Shown here one piece after another: positions 1 through 7,580 of a stretch of DNA of 64,000 bases. The notes below the pieces were generated by a model. It was not told where the DNA came from. It ran no database searches and worked only from the letters and a program-made list of their open reading frames with translations. Positions within the stretch are counted from its first letter, which is position 1; each line of letters begins with the position of its first letter. The translations under genes and the position numbers were made by a program. This stretch comes from Candidatus Solirubrobacter pratensis (GTDB lineage Bacteria > Actinomycetota > Thermoleophilia > Solirubrobacterales > Solirubrobacteraceae). The stretch covers positions 186,001 through 250,000 of the forward strand of contig NZ_AUEK01000007.1 in assembly GCF_000425945.1 (NCBI RefSeq), read 5' to 3'.

Positions 1-552
1 CAGCGCGTCTGCGAACAGCGCCGCCCGCGCCGGAGCCGGTCGCGGTGTCCAGCGCGGTGGCGGGTCGCCCGGGGACGGATCGGGATCGAGGTCGAAGAGG
101 ACGGTGACGATGTCGACGCCCGAGATGCCGTCGACGAGCGCGTGGTGGGTCTTGCAGATGACGGCGAAGCGGTCGCCGACGCCTTCGACCAGCCACAGCT
201 CCCACAGCGGCTTGGCGCGGTCCAGCCGCTGCGAGAACAGCCGGCCCGCGAGCCGGCGCAGCTGGTCGTCGTCGCCGGGCGCCGGCAGCGCCGAGTGGCG
301 CACGTGGTAGCGGGTGTTGAAGTGGCGGTCGTCGACCCACACGGGCCGGCCCGCGCCGAACGGCGGGAACGCGAGCCGCTGGCGGTAGCGCGGGACCAGG
401 TGCAGCCGGCTCTCGACGTGCTCGACCAGGTCGTCGTACGCCGGCGGTGTCCCTTCGAAGACCAGCACCGAGCCGACATGCATGTGCGCGCCCTGACGCT
501 CGAAGGACAGGAACGAGGCGTCGAGCCCGCTGAGCCGGTCGGCATTCGCCAT
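1..552 (-). CDS. WS/DGAT family O-acyltransferase, N-terminal part (partial)
   Basis: The first 184 codons of an acyltransferase run off the left edge. Families of this kind (wax ester synthase/diacylglycerol acyltransferase) move an acyl group from acyl-CoA to an alcohol or diacylglycerol and make storage lipids at the membrane. The catalytic HHxxxDG motif is intact as HHALVDG, and the start MANADRLSGLDASFL with the following MHVGS block is typical. The reading frame stays open to base 1. The ATG at 552 fits the family N terminus. It diverges from the sigma factor gene, so the roughly 60 bp between them must hold both promoters. The missing C-terminal half prevents any statement on substrate preference. 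Confidence 0.85.
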   Translation of the reverse strand, partial: MANADRLSGLDASFLSFERQGAHMHVGSVLVFEGTPPAYDDLVEHVESRLHLVPRYRQRLAFPPFGAGRPVWVDDRHFNTRYHVRHSALPAPGDDDQLRRLAGRLFSQRLDRAKPLWELWLVEGVGDRFAVICKTHHALVDGISGVDIVTVLFDLDPDPSPGDPPPRWTPRPAPARAALFADAL

Positions 553-614
553 CACCTCGATTGTCCTCTTCACGGTGGTGTTTACGAACCTTCAACATCG
601 TGTATAACGTTTCC

Positions 615-1172
615 GTGACGGTCCGATCAACGGTCGAGCTAAGAGAGGCGGAGGGGTTCCGCGAGGCGTATGCCCAGCATCAGCGCGGCGTGTACGCCGC
701 GGCGTTGCGCATCCTCGGCGACGCCGGTCAGGCGCAGGACGTCGTGCAGGACGTGTTCCTGCGCGTGTGGCGGCGGCCCGGCGCGTACGACGCGCGCCGC
801 GGGGAGCTCGGCTCGTTCCTGCGCCTGATGGCGCGTTCGCGCGCGCTCGACCTGTGGCGCGAGGGGCAGGTGCGCGGGCGGGCGTCCGAGCGCCTGCGGG
901 TCGTGGCCGGCTCGGAGGAGCGCGTCGACGAGGATCCCGGCCTGCTCGCCGAGCGCGGCGCGGAGTCGGCCGCCGTGCGCGCTGCCCTGCGCAAGCTGCC
1001 CGAGACGCAGCGCGCGGCGCTCGTGCTCGCCTACTGGGGCGGCCTCAGCGCGGACCAGATCGCCCGTCGCGAGCGGATCCCGCTGGGCACCGCCAAGAGC
1101 CGGATCCGGCTCGGCCTGGAGCGGCTACGCGACGAGTTCGTGGCGGCCGACCCGCTCGGCATCGCCGCCTGA
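615..1172 (+). CDS. ECF-type RNA polymerase sigma-70 factor
   Basis: A 185-residue sigma factor with region 2 (AQDVVQDVFLRVWRRP and the DLWREG stretch) and region 4 (LPETQRAALVLAYWGGLSADQIA followed by a recognition helix near GTAKSRIRLGLERLR). It directs RNA polymerase to a small regulon; the target is unknown. The frame is open upstream to 561, but the GTG at 615 is preferred: TATAAC at 603-608 sits six bases before it, as expected of a leaderless start. No anti-sigma gene follows, which is unusual for this class, so control may lie elsewhere. A strong terminator follows. Confidence 0.88.
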   Translation: MTVRSTVELREAEGFREAYAQHQRGVYAAALRILGDAGQAQDVVQDVFLRVWRRPGAYDARRGELGSFLRLMARSRALDLWREGQVRGRASERLRVVAGSEERVDEDPGLLAERGAESAAVRAALRKLPETQRAALVLAYWGGLSADQIARRERIPLGTAKSRIRLGLERLRDEFVAADPLGIAA

Positions 1173-1229
1173 AACGCGGCTGAGCGGCCTCGCGCCGCCG
1201 CCCGAGGCCTCTCTCCGGACCCCCCGAAA

Positions 1230-1267
1230 GTGCCAGTGGCGCCGTACGGCGCTAGGCACCGTTTTTT
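1230..1267 (+). terminator. Rho-independent terminator after sigma factor gene
   Basis: A GTGCC/GGCAC outer stem encloses a GCGCC-gtac-GGCGC inner stem and is followed by six T residues (1262-1267). It separates the sigma gene from the riboswitch-controlled gene downstream. Confidence 0.85.
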
Positions 1268-1284
1268 ATTGTGCTAGCGTCGTT

Positions 1285-1412
1285 GACTCGAAATTTCGGT
1301 CAAGCCGAGCCGCGAGTGCAAGGGGCGCTCGCGGGCGGGGGACCCCTGAAGGTTTGAATCCGCGCGCCGGAGAGCGCGCGCCGGGGTCGTCGTTACTGCA
1401 GGCAGAGGGACC
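1285..1412 (+). ncRNA. Probable c-di-AMP (ydaO/yuaA-type) riboswitch
   Basis: The leader of the RlpA-like gene carries blocks that resemble the ydaO class: GCGGGGGACCC at about 1338-1348, then GGTTTGAATCC, a GC-rich hairpin (GCGCGCC...GCGCGCGCC), and a 3' block GTCGTCGTTACTGCAGGC that resembles the conserved GUCAGCUAAC...GGUAGGC part. In actinobacteria this riboswitch is known to control secreted wall hydrolases and RlpA/Rpf proteins, which fits the gene downstream. The boundaries are approximate, and the match was made by eye without a covariance model. Confidence 0.55.
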
Positions 1413-1432
1413 GATGCACACAGGAGGATCGG

Positions 1433-2068
1433 ATGTCGCGATCCACGCTGCGCCGTGCCGCTTGTGCGGGCGCGCTGTGCCTTACGGCGACAACGGCGAC
1501 GGCTGCTTCGGCCGGCGCCCAGACACCCGCTCATGCCTCGAAGGTCGGCGTGAGCGCGAAGCGCATGAACGTACGGCTCGGGCACCGGGTGACCGTCGCG
1601 GGGCGCGTCCGTGCGCCAGGTCCCGTCACCGCCGCGCTGCAGGTCAGGCGCGGCTCGCACTGGGCCACGCTCGACCGCGATCGCACCGGCGCGTCGGGCC
1701 GCTACCTGTTGCGCGACCGCGTCCGGCGCACCATGAGCACCCGCGCCCGCGTTCGTCTAAGCGACGGTACGACCCGGTCCCTCGGGCGATTGAACGTCTA
1801 CCGCTACGCGAACGCGTCCTGGTACGGCCCCGGGCTGTACGGGAACCGGCTCGGCTGCGGCGGGACGCTCACGACCGGGAGCATGGGCGTCGCGCACAAG
1901 TCGCTGCCGTGCGGGACCAAGATCACGCTGCGCAAGGGCCGCCGCGTCGTGCGCGTGCGGGTGATCGACCGCGGGCCCTACGTCTACGGGCGCGAGTTCG
2001 ACCTCACGGCCGCGACCGCGCAGAGGCTCGGCTTCAGCGGTCACGGCGCCATCCAGGTGGCGAACTAG
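1433..2068 (+). CDS. RlpA-like secreted double-psi beta-barrel protein
   Basis: A 211-residue exported protein with an N-terminal signal peptide (about residues 1-30, ending near SAGAQ), a middle beta-rich stretch, and a C-terminal double-psi beta-barrel (about 125-211) with the RlpA signature: ASWYGPGLYGN, GVAHKSLPCGT, VIDRGPYVYGREFDLT. RlpA proteins bind or cut peptidoglycan glycan strands. The family aspartate in the VIDRGP segment is present. GGAGGA lies seven bases before the ATG at 1433. The probable c-di-AMP riboswitch upstream would tie expression to wall or osmotic stress. Confidence 0.85.
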   Translation: MSRSTLRRAACAGALCLTATTATAASAGAQTPAHASKVGVSAKRMNVRLGHRVTVAGRVRAPGPVTAALQVRRGSHWATLDRDRTGASGRYLLRDRVRRTMSTRARVRLSDGTTRSLGRLNVYRYANASWYGPGLYGNRLGCGGTLTTGSMGVAHKSLPCGTKITLRKGRRVVRVRVIDRGPYVYGREFDLTAATAQRLGFSGHGAIQVAN

Positions 2069-2103
2069 CGGTCCGCCGCGCACGCGCCGCGGTGCGCGTC
2101 GCG

Positions 2104-2117
2104 CGAACCCACGTTCG
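2104..2117. promoter_or_regulatory. LexA (SOS) box upstream of dinB
   Basis: The sequence CGAACCCACGTTCG is an exact match to the actinobacterial/Gram-positive SOS consensus CGAAC-N4-GTTCG. It lies 27 bases before the dinB start and overlaps the expected -35 region of a promoter whose -10 (TAACCT, 2133-2138) precedes the GTG by six bases. LexA bound here would block transcription until DNA damage. Confidence 0.75.
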
Positions 2118-2144
2118 ATCCGCGCCGCCGCTTAACCTCGTGGG

Positions 2145-3230
2145 GTGAGCGCGAAGCGCGTGATCGCCCATCTCGACTGCGACGCCTTCTATGCGACCGT
2201 CGAGCTCCTGCGGCGCCCTGAGCTGCAGGGCAAGCCGGTGATCGTCGCGGGCTCGGGGCCCCGCAGCGTCGTGACGACCGCGTCCTATGAGGCGCGCGAG
2301 TTCGGCGTGGGGTCCGCGATGCCTGCCTCGCAGGCGCGCCGGCTGTGCCCGCACGCGATCGTGATCCCGCCCGACTTCACGGCCTACCGCGACAAGTCGC
2401 GCGACGTGTGGCGGATGGTGGGGGAGCGGCTGGAGCGCGTGCAGCGGATGGGGCTCGACGAGGCGTACGCCGACCTGACGGGCGTGCCCAAGCCGCTGCG
2501 CGTGCTGCGCGAGCTGGTCGCCGAGGTCAAGGCGCAGACGGGAATCCAGATCTCGGTCGGCGTCGGGCCGTCGCGCCTGGTCGCCAAGTGCTGCTCGGAC
2601 CTCGGCAAGCCCGCCGGCTTCGTCGCGATGGGCCGCGAGGAGGCGTGCGTGCGCTTCGCGCCGGCGCCTACGCGCCGCCTGCCCGGCATCGGCCCGAAGA
2701 CCGCCGAGCGGCTGGCCGAGCTCGGGTACACGACGGTGGCCCAGCTGCAGGAGGCCGACGAGGCGCAGCTCGCGGCCCGCTTCGGCGACCGCACGGCGCG
2801 CTACCTCAAGGCGCGCGCGACGTTCCACGACGACTCGCCGGTCGAGACGGAGTCGGGCGCGGCGAAGTCGGTCTCGACCGAGCGGACCTTCGACACCGAC
2901 ATCGCCTCGCCGGCCGAGCTGGAGGACGTCCTGCGGCGGCTCTCGCGCGAGCTGTGCGAGGGCCTGCAGGCGAAGGGCCGCCGGGGGCGCACGATCGCGA
3001 TCAAGGTCCGCCTCGCCGACTGGACCACGGTGACCCGCGCGCGAACCGTCGACGGCGCGACCAACGACACCGAGCTGGTGACGGAGACCGCGCTGGAGCT
3101 GCTGCGCGCGTACGCGCCCGCGCAGGCGGTCCGCCTGCTCGGCGTCCGGCTCGCGAGCTTCGACGACCTCGAGCCCGACCGGCCGCCGGCGCCCGTCGCG
3201 CCGGTCGGCCAGCTCGTGCTGGAGCTCTAG
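2145..3230 (+). CDS. dinB: Y-family DNA polymerase IV
   Basis: A 361-residue translesion polymerase. The catalytic acidic residues are visible in HLDCDAFYATVE (residues 9-20) and in the GLDEAYADLTG segment (the usual SxDE is LDE here). The thumb helix-hairpin-helix PGIGPKTAERLAELG and the little-finger domain follow. It copies past damaged bases with low fidelity. The GTG start fits the family N terminus and a leaderless promoter behind a LexA box. The C terminus ends in GQLVLEL, which resembles a beta-clamp binding peptide. The stop overlaps the stop of the convergent thioredoxin gene by four bases. Confidence 0.9.
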   Translation: MSAKRVIAHLDCDAFYATVELLRRPELQGKPVIVAGSGPRSVVTTASYEAREFGVGSAMPASQARRLCPHAIVIPPDFTAYRDKSRDVWRMVGERLERVQRMGLDEAYADLTGVPKPLRVLRELVAEVKAQTGIQISVGVGPSRLVAKCCSDLGKPAGFVAMGREEACVRFAPAPTRRLPGIGPKTAERLAELGYTTVAQLQEADEAQLAARFGDRTARYLKARATFHDDSPVETESGAAKSVSTERTFDTDIASPAELEDVLRRLSRELCEGLQAKGRRGRTIAIKVRLADWTTVTRARTVDGATNDTELVTETALELLRAYAPAQAVRLLGVRLASFDDLEPDRPPAPVAPVGQLVLEL

Positions 3231-3964
3231 TAGAGCGCCGAGGCGAGACGGCGGCGCGAGTCGCGCGCGAGCGGGTGCTCGACGCCGAGTTCGTCCAGCA
3301 CGCCGACGATCGCCTTGCGCAGGTCCTCGCGCTTGTCCGGTTCCGCGGCGGCGATCGCCTCGATCAGGAGATCCAGCCCCCGCTCGGTGTCGCCCGCGTC
3401 CAGCGCGGCGAACGCCTGGCGCAGCGCCTCGTCGGCCTCGAGCCGCAGCCGCGCGGCCAGGCCCTCGGCGGCGAACGAGCCGGCGACGTTGGCGAGCACC
3501 GACAGCGCCTCCTCGCGGTCGCCGCGGTCGGCCAGCAGCTTCGCGAGCTCCAGCGTCGCGTCGGCGCGGCCCGGCTCCAGCTCGAGCGCGCGGCGCAGGT
3601 TCTGCTCGCCGCCGGCCTCCACGAGCCGCTCGGCCTCCGACGGCGCGAGGCCATCGAGGAAGCGCTCGACCGCCGCGGGCGGGAGCGCGCCGACGAACTC
3701 GTCGATCACGCGGCCGTCCTTGAAGGCCTTCACCGCGGGGATCGACTGGATGCGGTATTCGGCGGCGAGCCGCTGGTTGGCGTCGGTGTCGAGCTTGACC
3801 AGCTCCACCTGGCCTTCGCGGGCGTCGACCGCCTTCTCGATCACCGGCCCGAGCGAGCGGCAGGGCCCGCACCACTCGGCCCAGAAGTCGACCACGACGG
3901 GGACTTCGTAGGAGCGGTCGATGACGTCGCGCTGGAAGGTGGCTTCAGAGGTATCGACGGGCAC
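3227..3964 (-). CDS. Thioredoxin-TPR co-chaperone, CnoX/YbbN-like
   Basis: A 245-residue protein. Residues 1-105 are a thioredoxin fold with an intact WCGPC active site (WAEWCGPCRSLGP), and residues 110-245 are helical tetratricopeptide-type repeats, the layout of YbbN/CnoX. Members with this layout protect proteins from oxidative stress and pass substrates to chaperones; the two active-site cysteines suggest redox activity as well. The GTG at 3964 is preceded by TATCCT (minus strand, 3971-3976) with a six-base gap, so a leaderless start is likely. It diverges from the hydrolase gene at 3997. Confidence 0.85.
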   Translation of the reverse strand: MPVDTSEATFQRDVIDRSYEVPVVVDFWAEWCGPCRSLGPVIEKAVDAREGQVELVKLDTDANQRLAAEYRIQSIPAVKAFKDGRVIDEFVGALPPAAVERFLDGLAPSEAERLVEAGGEQNLRRALELEPGRADATLELAKLLADRGDREEALSVLANVAGSFAAEGLAARLRLEADEALRQAFAALDAGDTERGLDLLIEAIAAAEPDKREDLRKAIVGVLDELGVEHPLARDSRRRLASALY

Positions 3965-3996
3965 GTTCCGAGGATAACTACCCTCTGTCTCCGGCC

Positions 3997-4827
3997 ATGG
4001 CGGACCAGTTCACAGTCGAGAGCGAAGGCATCCGGATCGCGGGCGAGGAGTCCGGCGAAGGACCGGTCGTCGTCCTGCTCCACGGCCTGACCGCGACGCG
4101 GCGCTACGTCGTGATGGGCTCGAGCGCGCTGCAGCGCTCCGGGCACCGCGTGATCGCCTACGACGCCCGTGCACACGGCCACTCCGACCCGGCGCCCAGC
4201 CCGGACGACTACGGCTACGAGCGCCTGGCCGGCGACCTGCTCGCGACCCTCGACCAGCGCGGCGTCGACCGCGCCGTCCTGGCCGGCTCCTCGATGGGCG
4301 CCCACACGCTGACGCGGTTCGCGCTCGCCCACCCCGAGCGCGTCGCCGGGCTCGTCGTGATCACGCCCGCGTTCGATCCCGACGAGGACCAGGAGCACCG
4401 CTTCGATCGCTGGGACCGGCTCTCGAAGGGCCTGCGCGAGGGCCGGGTGGAGGGCTTCGTGGAGGCGTACGGCACGCCGCCGGTCCCCGACAAGTGGCGC
4501 GAGACGATCGACCGCGTGCTGCATCAGCGGCTCTCCGCCCACGACCACCCCGACGCCCTCGCCGACGCGCTGCGGGCGGTCCCGCGCTCGCGTCCGTTCG
4601 AGCGCTGGGAGGAGCTCGAGCGGATCGACGCGCCCGCCGTCGTCGTCGCCAGCCGCGACGAGGTCGACCCCGAGCACCCCTACGCGATCGGCGAGCGCTA
4701 CGCCGAGGCGATCCCGGGCGCGGAGCTCGTCACCGAGGAGGAGGGGGCCTCGCCGCTGGCGTGGCAGGGCGCGCAGGTGTCGAAGGTGATCAGCGGCGTG
4801 GCGGAGCAGGCGGCAAGCGCGCCATGA
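3997..4827 (+). CDS. Alpha/beta hydrolase
   Basis: A 276-residue hydrolase with the oxyanion motif LLHGLTATRR (about residues 28-37), the DARAHGHSDP turn, and the nucleophile elbow GSSMGA (Ser about residue 97). Acid and histidine candidates lie in the C-terminal third, although the usual terminal catalytic His is not obvious, since the last segment is GASPLAWQGAQVSKVI. The substrate cannot be told from sequence; esterase, lipase or dehalogenase-like relatives are all possible. The gene ends convergent with the EAL gene, overlapping it by 38 bases. Confidence 0.8.
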   Translation: MADQFTVESEGIRIAGEESGEGPVVVLLHGLTATRRYVVMGSSALQRSGHRVIAYDARAHGHSDPAPSPDDYGYERLAGDLLATLDQRGVDRAVLAGSSMGAHTLTRFALAHPERVAGLVVITPAFDPDEDQEHRFDRWDRLSKGLREGRVEGFVEAYGTPPVPDKWRETIDRVLHQRLSAHDHPDALADALRAVPRSRPFERWEELERIDAPAVVVASRDEVDPEHPYAIGERYAEAIPGAELVTEEEGASPLAWQGAQVSKVISGVAEQAASAP

Positions 4828-5941
4828 GCAGCAGCGCGCACTCGACGACCAGCTCGCGGTCGTAGGAGGTCGCGAACAGCCAGTCGCCGCCGTCGGGCGT
4901 GGCCACGAAGCAGGCGCCGTAGCCGGGCCCGAGCGCGACCTCGGTCCACGTCCCGCCGAGCGCCCCGTCGTCGAGCACGCCGACGAAGCCGATCCGCTCG
5001 CGCAGCTCGCCGTAGCGGGCGCGCGCGGCGGTCCCGTCGTCCGAGGGCGGCGCCGCGAGCACCATGCCGGTCTCGCCGAGCGCGGCGGCCTGCCCGGACA
5101 GCAGCGCCGCGGCGCGCTCCGCCAGCTGCTGCACGCCACGCGTCGGCCGCCGCCAGTTGGTCACGCGCTGGTACGGGAGCGGACCGTCCGGGGCCCCGCC
5201 GGTCCCCGCGAGCCGAAGCGGCCGCCCCGGCTCGGGCAGCGGGTCCGGAAGCGGACCCGGCTCGCCGAGCAGGAAGCCCTGGCCGAGCGTCGCGCCGGCC
5301 GCGCGCGCCATCGCCAGCTGCGCGTCGGAGTCGATGCCCTCGGCGAGCACGGTCGCGTGCCGGCGCTCGGCCTCGAAGCCGACCGCGGTCACGACGCGGG
5401 CGACGTCCGCGGGCGCGCGCTCGCTCAGCAGCCGCAGGTCGAGCTTGATCACGTCGGGATACAGGAGCGGCATCAGCGCCAGCGAGCGCGAGTCCGCGCC
5501 GATGTCGTCGAGCGAGACGCCCCAGCCGTGCGTGCGCAGCGCGGTCAGCGAGCGCAGGACCGCGTCCGGGCGCTCGGTCAGCGCGCTCTCGGTGATCTCC
5601 ATCACCAGCGTCGCGTGGCCGGGCGGCAGCTCGGGCACCTCGTGCTCGAGCGCGCCCGCGTCGGCATTGAGGAAGAGCGCGAACGGCGCGCGCAGCCCGC
5701 CGTCGGCGGCCTCGCGCAGCGCGGCCTGGCGGCACGCGCGGTCGACCTCGGCGAGCCGGCCCTGCTCGCGCGCGGCGGCGAACAGCTCCTCGGGCGGAGT
5801 TCCGTCGCTCGGGCGCGCCAGCGCCTCGTACCCGATCACCGATCCGTCGCGGAGATCGATGATCGGCTGGAACGCCGCTCGCACGTCGAGTCCGTCCAAG
5901 ACGTCCGCGCGCGACCCCGAAGCGCTGCTCACGCGTTCCAT
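4790..5941 (-). CDS. EAL-domain c-di-GMP phosphodiesterase with C-terminal DICT domain
   Basis: A 383-residue protein. The EAL domain (about residues 20-245) keeps the catalytic set: YEALARP, LFLNADAG, MEITES, SLDDIGADS, IKLD, LAEGID and LGQGFLLGEP. This suggests an active enzyme that opens cyclic di-GMP. The C-terminal part (about 265-375) looks like a DICT sensory domain, a module found next to c-di-GMP and two-component proteins. No membrane segment is seen, so the protein should be cytoplasmic. There is no GGDEF domain. The upstream gap holds a perfect inverted repeat (6030-6050). Confidence 0.85.
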   Translation of the reverse strand: MERVSSASGSRADVLDGLDVRAAFQPIIDLRDGSVIGYEALARPSDGTPPEELFAAAREQGRLAEVDRACRQAALREAADGGLRAPFALFLNADAGALEHEVPELPPGHATLVMEITESALTERPDAVLRSLTALRTHGWGVSLDDIGADSRSLALMPLLYPDVIKLDLRLLSERAPADVARVVTAVGFEAERRHATVLAEGIDSDAQLAMARAAGATLGQGFLLGEPGPLPDPLPEPGRPLRLAGTGGAPDGPLPYQRVTNWRRPTRGVQQLAERAAALLSGQAAALGETGMVLAAPPSDDGTAARARYGELRERIGFVGVLDDGALGGTWTEVALGPGYGACFVATPDGGDWLFATSYDRELVVECALLLMARLPPAPPRR

Positions 5942-6029
5942 TCAACCCGAATGCAACCCGCCGTGCAGCACTATCGGGGCAGACGATCCTGCAAGGCGAC
6001 GGCTGGCCCTGCGGTCCGGCGTCGCTGGG

Positions 6030-6050
6030 GAATCGCCCAGGCGGCGATTC
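6030..6050. repeat. Perfect inverted repeat between divergent genes
   Basis: GAATCGCC-caggc-GGCGATTC lies in the 205 bp between the divergent EAL and DUF3052 genes. Since both genes start outward from here, a terminator role is unlikely and an operator is more plausible. The protein that would bind is unknown. Confidence 0.45.
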
Positions 6051-6146
6051 TCCCCCGCGACAGGTCGACGTTGTTCGCGCGGGAACGTCGTGCACCCCTC
6101 GCGCGCAGTGGCGAAGCCGGGGGGGCGCGCCCGTAGGCTGGCGCGC

Positions 6147-6554
6147 ATGACCGCCGCGGGCTACTCGGGCACGCCGCTGCCCAAGAAGCTCGGGATCAAG
6201 CCGGGGCACCGCGTGCTGCTGCTGGGCGCTCCCGAGGGGTTCTCGCTCGGCGAGCTGCCGAAGGCGGTGCGGGTGGTGCGGTCGCTGCGCGGCGAGGCGG
6301 ACGTCCTCGTGAGCTTTCATCTCGAGCGGCGCGACCTCGAGCGGCGGATGCCGGCGCTGCGTACGGCGATGGTGCCGAACGCGGGGCTGTGGATCGCGTG
6401 GCCGAAGCGGGCGTCGAAGGTGCCGACCGACCTCGACGAGAACATCGTGCGCGAGCTCGCGCTGGCGAACGCGCTCGTGGACAACAAGGTCGCGGCCATT
6501 GACGAGGTCTGGAGCGGTCTGCGCCTGGTCATTCGGGTGAGAGACCGCCCCTGA
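6147..6554 (+). CDS. DUF3052 family protein
   Basis: A 135-residue protein of the DUF3052 type: GTPLPKKLGIKPG at the N terminus, a central LVSFHLERRDLERR segment and IAWPKRASKVPTDLDEN near the C-terminal third. The function of the family is not established. The ATG at 6147 is preceded by TAGGCT with a seven-base gap, so transcript and coding region probably start together. The M48 peptidase gene begins 18 bases downstream with its own -10 hexamer. Confidence 0.82.
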   Translation: MTAAGYSGTPLPKKLGIKPGHRVLLLGAPEGFSLGELPKAVRVVRSLRGEADVLVSFHLERRDLERRMPALRTAMVPNAGLWIAWPKRASKVPTDLDENIVRELALANALVDNKVAAIDEVWSGLRLVIRVRDRP

Positions 6555-6572
6555 CCGACTACCTTGGCCTTC

Positions 6573-7580
6573 ATGTCCGCCGCCACGCTGCCCGATGACC
6601 AGCGACTGATCGAGATCTCGCCGAAGGCCTACGAGCATCCCGCCGATCGCGCCGCGACCGCGGCGCTGCACTCGATCCCGATGCTCGACACGGTCGTGCG
6701 CAAGCTGATCGAGTACGGCGGGGAGCGAGCGCTGCGGCAGGAGCTGCTGGGCAACTACGTCCGGCTCGGCGACGCGCAGCTGCCCGAGGTCTGGGCCTCC
6801 CACCGCGCGGCGCTGGCGCGGCTGGACATCCAGGAGGTCCCCGAGCTCTACCTCGGCCAGGGCCCGTTCATCAACGCGAGCGCGATCGGCTCGCAGCGAC
6901 CCATCGTGCTCCTGCAGTCCTCGACCGTCTCGACGCTGGACGACCTGGAGCTGCGGACCGTGCTCGGGCACGAGGCCGGCCACATCCTCTCCGACCACGT
7001 CCTGTACTCGACGGCGCTGGCGATCCTGACGGCCTTCGGCGCGCGGGCGCTGATGCGGCTGCCGTTCTTCGCCGGCCTCCCGCTGCTCGCCGTCCAGCTC
7101 GCGCTGCTCGAGTGGTACCGGGCGGCGGAGCTGACGTGCGACCGCGCCGCGACGCTCGTGAACCGCAGCCCGATGACGACGTGCCAGACGCTGATGGTGC
7201 TCGCCGGCGGCACCGCCTCGCGCCGGCTGAGCCTCGACGCGTTCGTCGCGCAGGCGGCCGAGTACGTGGAGCTGGAGCCCGGGTGGGACAAGTTCAGCCG
7301 CTTCCGGTCGGAGCTGCTCCAGACGCATCAGTACCCGGTCCGGCGCGTGTCCGAGATCCAGAAGTGGGTCCGCTCGGGCGACTACGACCGGATCATGAGC
7401 GGCGAGTACCGCAAGCGCAGCGAGCCCGTCGACCCGCGCGAGGAGGCCGGCTCGGCGAGCGAGTTCTACGCCGAGCGCTTCCGCGGCATCTTCCGCGAGT
7501 TCGGGGAGGGCGTGAGCAAGGTGGGCGACAAGGCCGGCGACGCCGCGGACAAGCTCGCCGGCTGGCTCAGGCGCGAGTAG
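6573..7580 (+). CDS. M48 family metallopeptidase
   Basis: A 335-residue peptidase with the zinc motif HEAGH (in LGHEAGHILSDH, about residue 135) and a third ligand glutamate in AAELTCDRA about 55 residues on. A hydrophobic stretch of roughly 45 residues (about 146-190) between them may enter the membrane. The C-terminal tail is amphipathic and charged (VSKVGDKAGDAADKLAG). M48 enzymes degrade misfolded membrane or envelope proteins. The ATG at 6573 is chosen because TACCTT lies seven bases before it; an in-frame TTG at 6564 is less likely. Confidence 0.85.
   Translation: MSAATLPDDQRLIEISPKAYEHPADRAATAALHSIPMLDTVVRKLIEYGGERALRQELLGNYVRLGDAQLPEVWASHRAALARLDIQEVPELYLGQGPFINASAIGSQRPIVLLQSSTVSTLDDLELRTVLGHEAGHILSDHVLYSTALAILTAFGARALMRLPFFAGLPLLAVQLALLEWYRAAELTCDRAATLVNRSPMTTCQTLMVLAGGTASRRLSLDAFVAQAAEYVELEPGWDKFSRFRSELLQTHQYPVRRVSEIQKWVRSGDYDRIMSGEYRKRSEPVDPREEAGSASEFYAERFRGIFREFGEGVSKVGDKAGDAADKLAGWLRRE

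Noticed and set aside
2034..3875. Very long open frames (over 600 codons) antisense to dinB and the thioredoxin gene.
   Set aside because: These are Arg/Ala/Gly-rich shadows caused by high GC. The genes on the other strand have clear catalytic motifs.
5064..6146. Open frame that continues upstream of the DUF3052 gene, antisense to the EAL gene.
   Set aside because: Ser/Pro/Arg-rich shadow; the DUF3052 start at 6147 has a good -10 six to seven bases upstream.
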